Assembly (NCBI GenBank): GCA_008694505.1
Contig: VZDJ01000301.1
Coordinates: 7,331,274-7,395,273 of the forward strand
Source of the DNA: Cyanoderma ruficeps
Lineage: Eukaryota > Chordata > Aves > Passeriformes > Timaliidae
Reading direction: 5' to 3'
Length of the DNA: 64,000 nucleotides
The notes under the pieces are model-generated. The model was not told where the DNA came from and did no database searches. It saw only the letters and a list, made by a program, of their open reading frames with translations. The translations under genes were made by a program, and so were the position numbers. Below are positions 61,737 through 64,000 of this stretch, one piece after another. Positions within the stretch are counted from its first letter, which is position 1, and every line of letters starts with the position of its first letter.

Positions 61737-64000
61737 CCAGCTGTGAGGGCATCCTGCATCCCTCAGGAGGGGATGCAGCTCCTGGCATAGCCCCAGCAGT
61801 GTGTGCCTTTGCCTCTGTTAATCACTGCCTACAGCACTATTCCAGTGCTAGGGAATGTTCCTTGGGCTCTGGGAACCCACAGCTGAGCTGACATGGGGAG
61901 AAATCCTGTGACAGGCAAGAGCAAATGCTCTCGAAAGCTCCAGCAGTCGCTCCCAGTATTGGGTTTTCTCCCTCCCTCAGTGGTGACTGTCTACAACCTG
62001 TTTGGGAAGGCACTTGAGAAGAAATAAGGTAATTACATAATTTAATAACAGACATGAGAGCGCCATTCTGAGCACACCAGCAGTGTGGAGGAGCTGGGGC
62101 TGTGGAACGTGACTTGTCTTGCACTGAGAGATTAATCACGTCGACTCCTGGGAGACAGGTCTGCTGGAGAGGTGGTTGTGTTGGATGCACTGTTCGTATC
62201 ACTCAAATTAGGCTGTGTACCAGAACTAATAAAACCAGGAGAAGAGAATTCCAGCAGAAGGGATCAATAGCTTGAAAGCGTTTTAATTCAAAACTAGAAA
62301 AATGAGAGCAGTTACGGGCAAGGAGAGTATGTTAATAAAGGAAAATGAGTATTTGTTGCTGCTGGTGTGAAATGAGATAATTTAAGAGATGTTCTAAGTG
62401 CCTTTTGTCACAGTTAATGCCTTTTGTTAGGTTTCCAAGCAAAATGGAGCCTGCGACTTTCAATTTCAGGGTTCTCAGATGATCAAAATACCATGGGGCA
62501 GCCTGATCATCTCATGCTTTTCTGAAATGAGGTCATCAATAACTTTTGCCTGGGCGTGATTTACACAGTTGTCAGTGTCTGAATTGCCATAATATGTCTC
62601 TGCCCGGGAAAAATGCTGCATTTGGAGGGGGGGAAAAAAACCAACAAAGCAGTAGCCCTGTGTTTAGTTGGTTCCCTGCTAATAATGGAAACAGAAAAGT
62701 GATTACTTGTGATCCATTCAAATAGAAAGGCTGAGCCTCTAAAGCTGGAGGCATGGAAGCTGTTACAAGGTCAAGCAGTGTCCTTTAAGGAGAAACAGGT
62801 GGCAAATACTGTCAGTGGCAGATAGCACATCTGCAGCATCATGAAAAGTACATCTGAAATTAAGATTAAAGGTGCTTTGCACTTGTATGGAGAGGGGAGA
62901 AAGAGAAAATAGAGATGAAATCAGAAAAAAAAAAAGAGGATTAGCTTTCGGTGGGTGACAAGCAATAGCTCTGGCCAGGGAGAGATTTAAGCAGCAAAGT
63001 GCTCAGTAACCCAGGGAATTATCAAAGCTTTCTGCAGCTGCTTCCAACCGGTGGTCTGCAAGAGCCTGAAATTCTTTTGTGTTTGAGCCTTTCTCTCACC
63101 CCAAGCCTTGGTGTGTACGTGCACATGCAAAATCTCCTCTGCAGCCCCATATGTCAAGCTGGGAATGCAAATACCAGAGGGCCTGGCCATCCTCACTTGC
63201 AGGAGTCTGCTTTAATTTTAGATGCCTTAGCTTACACGGAGGCAAAAGGGGTCCTGACCTGCAGCTGTGCTGGTAGACCTCATTCTTTTGTTGGCTTACA
63301 CTGCAGGTCAGGGCACCAAGGGCTTCTAAAAATGAAGTTGTGTCTTGGCAGATATTTTTAAGTCTCTGCTTTCATAAATGGGCCTGGGAAGCTTTGCTGA
63401 AGGGGCTACAGGAGAAACTGGATCTCTTGACTGATAGGTACGAGGAAAAATTAGCTTAATTTAGGTGTTGAAGAGGATGGCACTGAGTTCTGTCAGTCCC
63501 ATGATGCTGAGAAACCCTAGTTTGTGAAGATAGGTTTTGGCTGTAACCTCTTTGAGGAGTAAAAGGACTGTGATCCTTAGTAACTGTGGTATGGCAGTGG
63601 CTCCACAGGTGGGAAATTTGGATTTGTGTTTCCAACTTAAAGTGATCCCAAAGGAAAATACTTTCCCTGAAGCAGAAAGATCCAGGGGATCAAATGTGCT
63701 TCTCCTGCACTTTGGGAAAACACCACAGCCAACCAGAACCAGTGGGTTTTTAATTCAAATTGGACCCATTGGTGCGGATCTTGTTTTTGCAAAAACTTTA
63801 AAATGTTTGGGGTCTATTCCATTGTGGGAAAAAGAGTGTATTTGTGAATCTCAGGTGTTCAGGGGAGCATTGTTGGTTTCCTTGTGGTGCTCGGTGGTGC
63901 CCAGGGCTGCTGGTCTGCAGTTCTGCTGGCTTCCTCAGTGCCAAGATGCTCACTGACATCCAGATTATCAGGTCCATAAATACCCAGGCATCTGGGAGGC

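Noticed and set aside
61483..61788. Repeat protein with Thr/Pro-rich 14-residue units
   Set aside because: It is fully explained by the 42-bp minisatellite, whose unit length keeps all phases constant. There is no start context, splice site or conserved flank.

Overview
This window reads as ordinary vertebrate nuclear DNA, most likely from a bird. The evidence is the split protein-coding genes with GT-AG introns, three truncated CR1-type LINE tails (about 26.8, 30.1 and 51.2 kb) of the kind found throughout avian genomes, an apparent avian LTR fragment at 9.7 kb, the absence of recognisable mammalian SINEs, and fairly compact introns. Crocodilians and turtles also carry CR1, so the bird call is an inference. 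There is no bacterial, plasmid or phage gene organisation.

Layout on the + strand: (1) 1-4055 holds the last five coding exons of PLD1 (phospholipase D1), including the second HKD catalytic motif and the conserved C-terminal EVWT, with an untranslated tail after it. (2) About 4.1-22 kb is the PLD1 3' UTR and the PLD1-TNIK intergenic region. It carries an LTR-like fragment, a 47-bp tandem repeat, an isolated CpG-rich block near 12.2-12.6 kb and a CCAAT/TATA-like hairpin near 18.1 kb. (3) About 21.95-22.87 kb is a strong CpG island that forms the TNIK promoter, 5' leader and first coding exon (ATG at 22545). It contains a CTCF-like site and two short upstream ORFs. (4) 22602-48975 is TNIK intron 1. 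(5) 48976-49041 is TNIK coding exon 2, which encodes the kinase glycine-rich loop. (6) 49042-64000 is the start of TNIK intron 2, and the window ends inside it.

The two genes lie head to tail (PLD1 3' end, then TNIK 5' end), which is the order I know from human 3q26, so this is conserved synteny. PLD1 makes phosphatidic acid from phosphatidylcholine. TNIK is a Ste20-family germinal-centre kinase acting in Wnt/TCF, JNK and Rap2-actin signalling. Their adjacency is not evidence of a shared pathway.

I found no convincing novel protein-coding gene, RNA gene, CRISPR array or unusual genetic system. The points most worth a second look are regulatory or evolutionary: the CTCF-like site and uORFs at the TNIK promoter, the orphan CpG block with an unresolved base, the very high GC3 of one PLD1 exon, a paired AP-1 site, and several AT-rich intronic blocks that look like candidate conserved elements. 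All conservation statements are impressions, because no alignment could be run.
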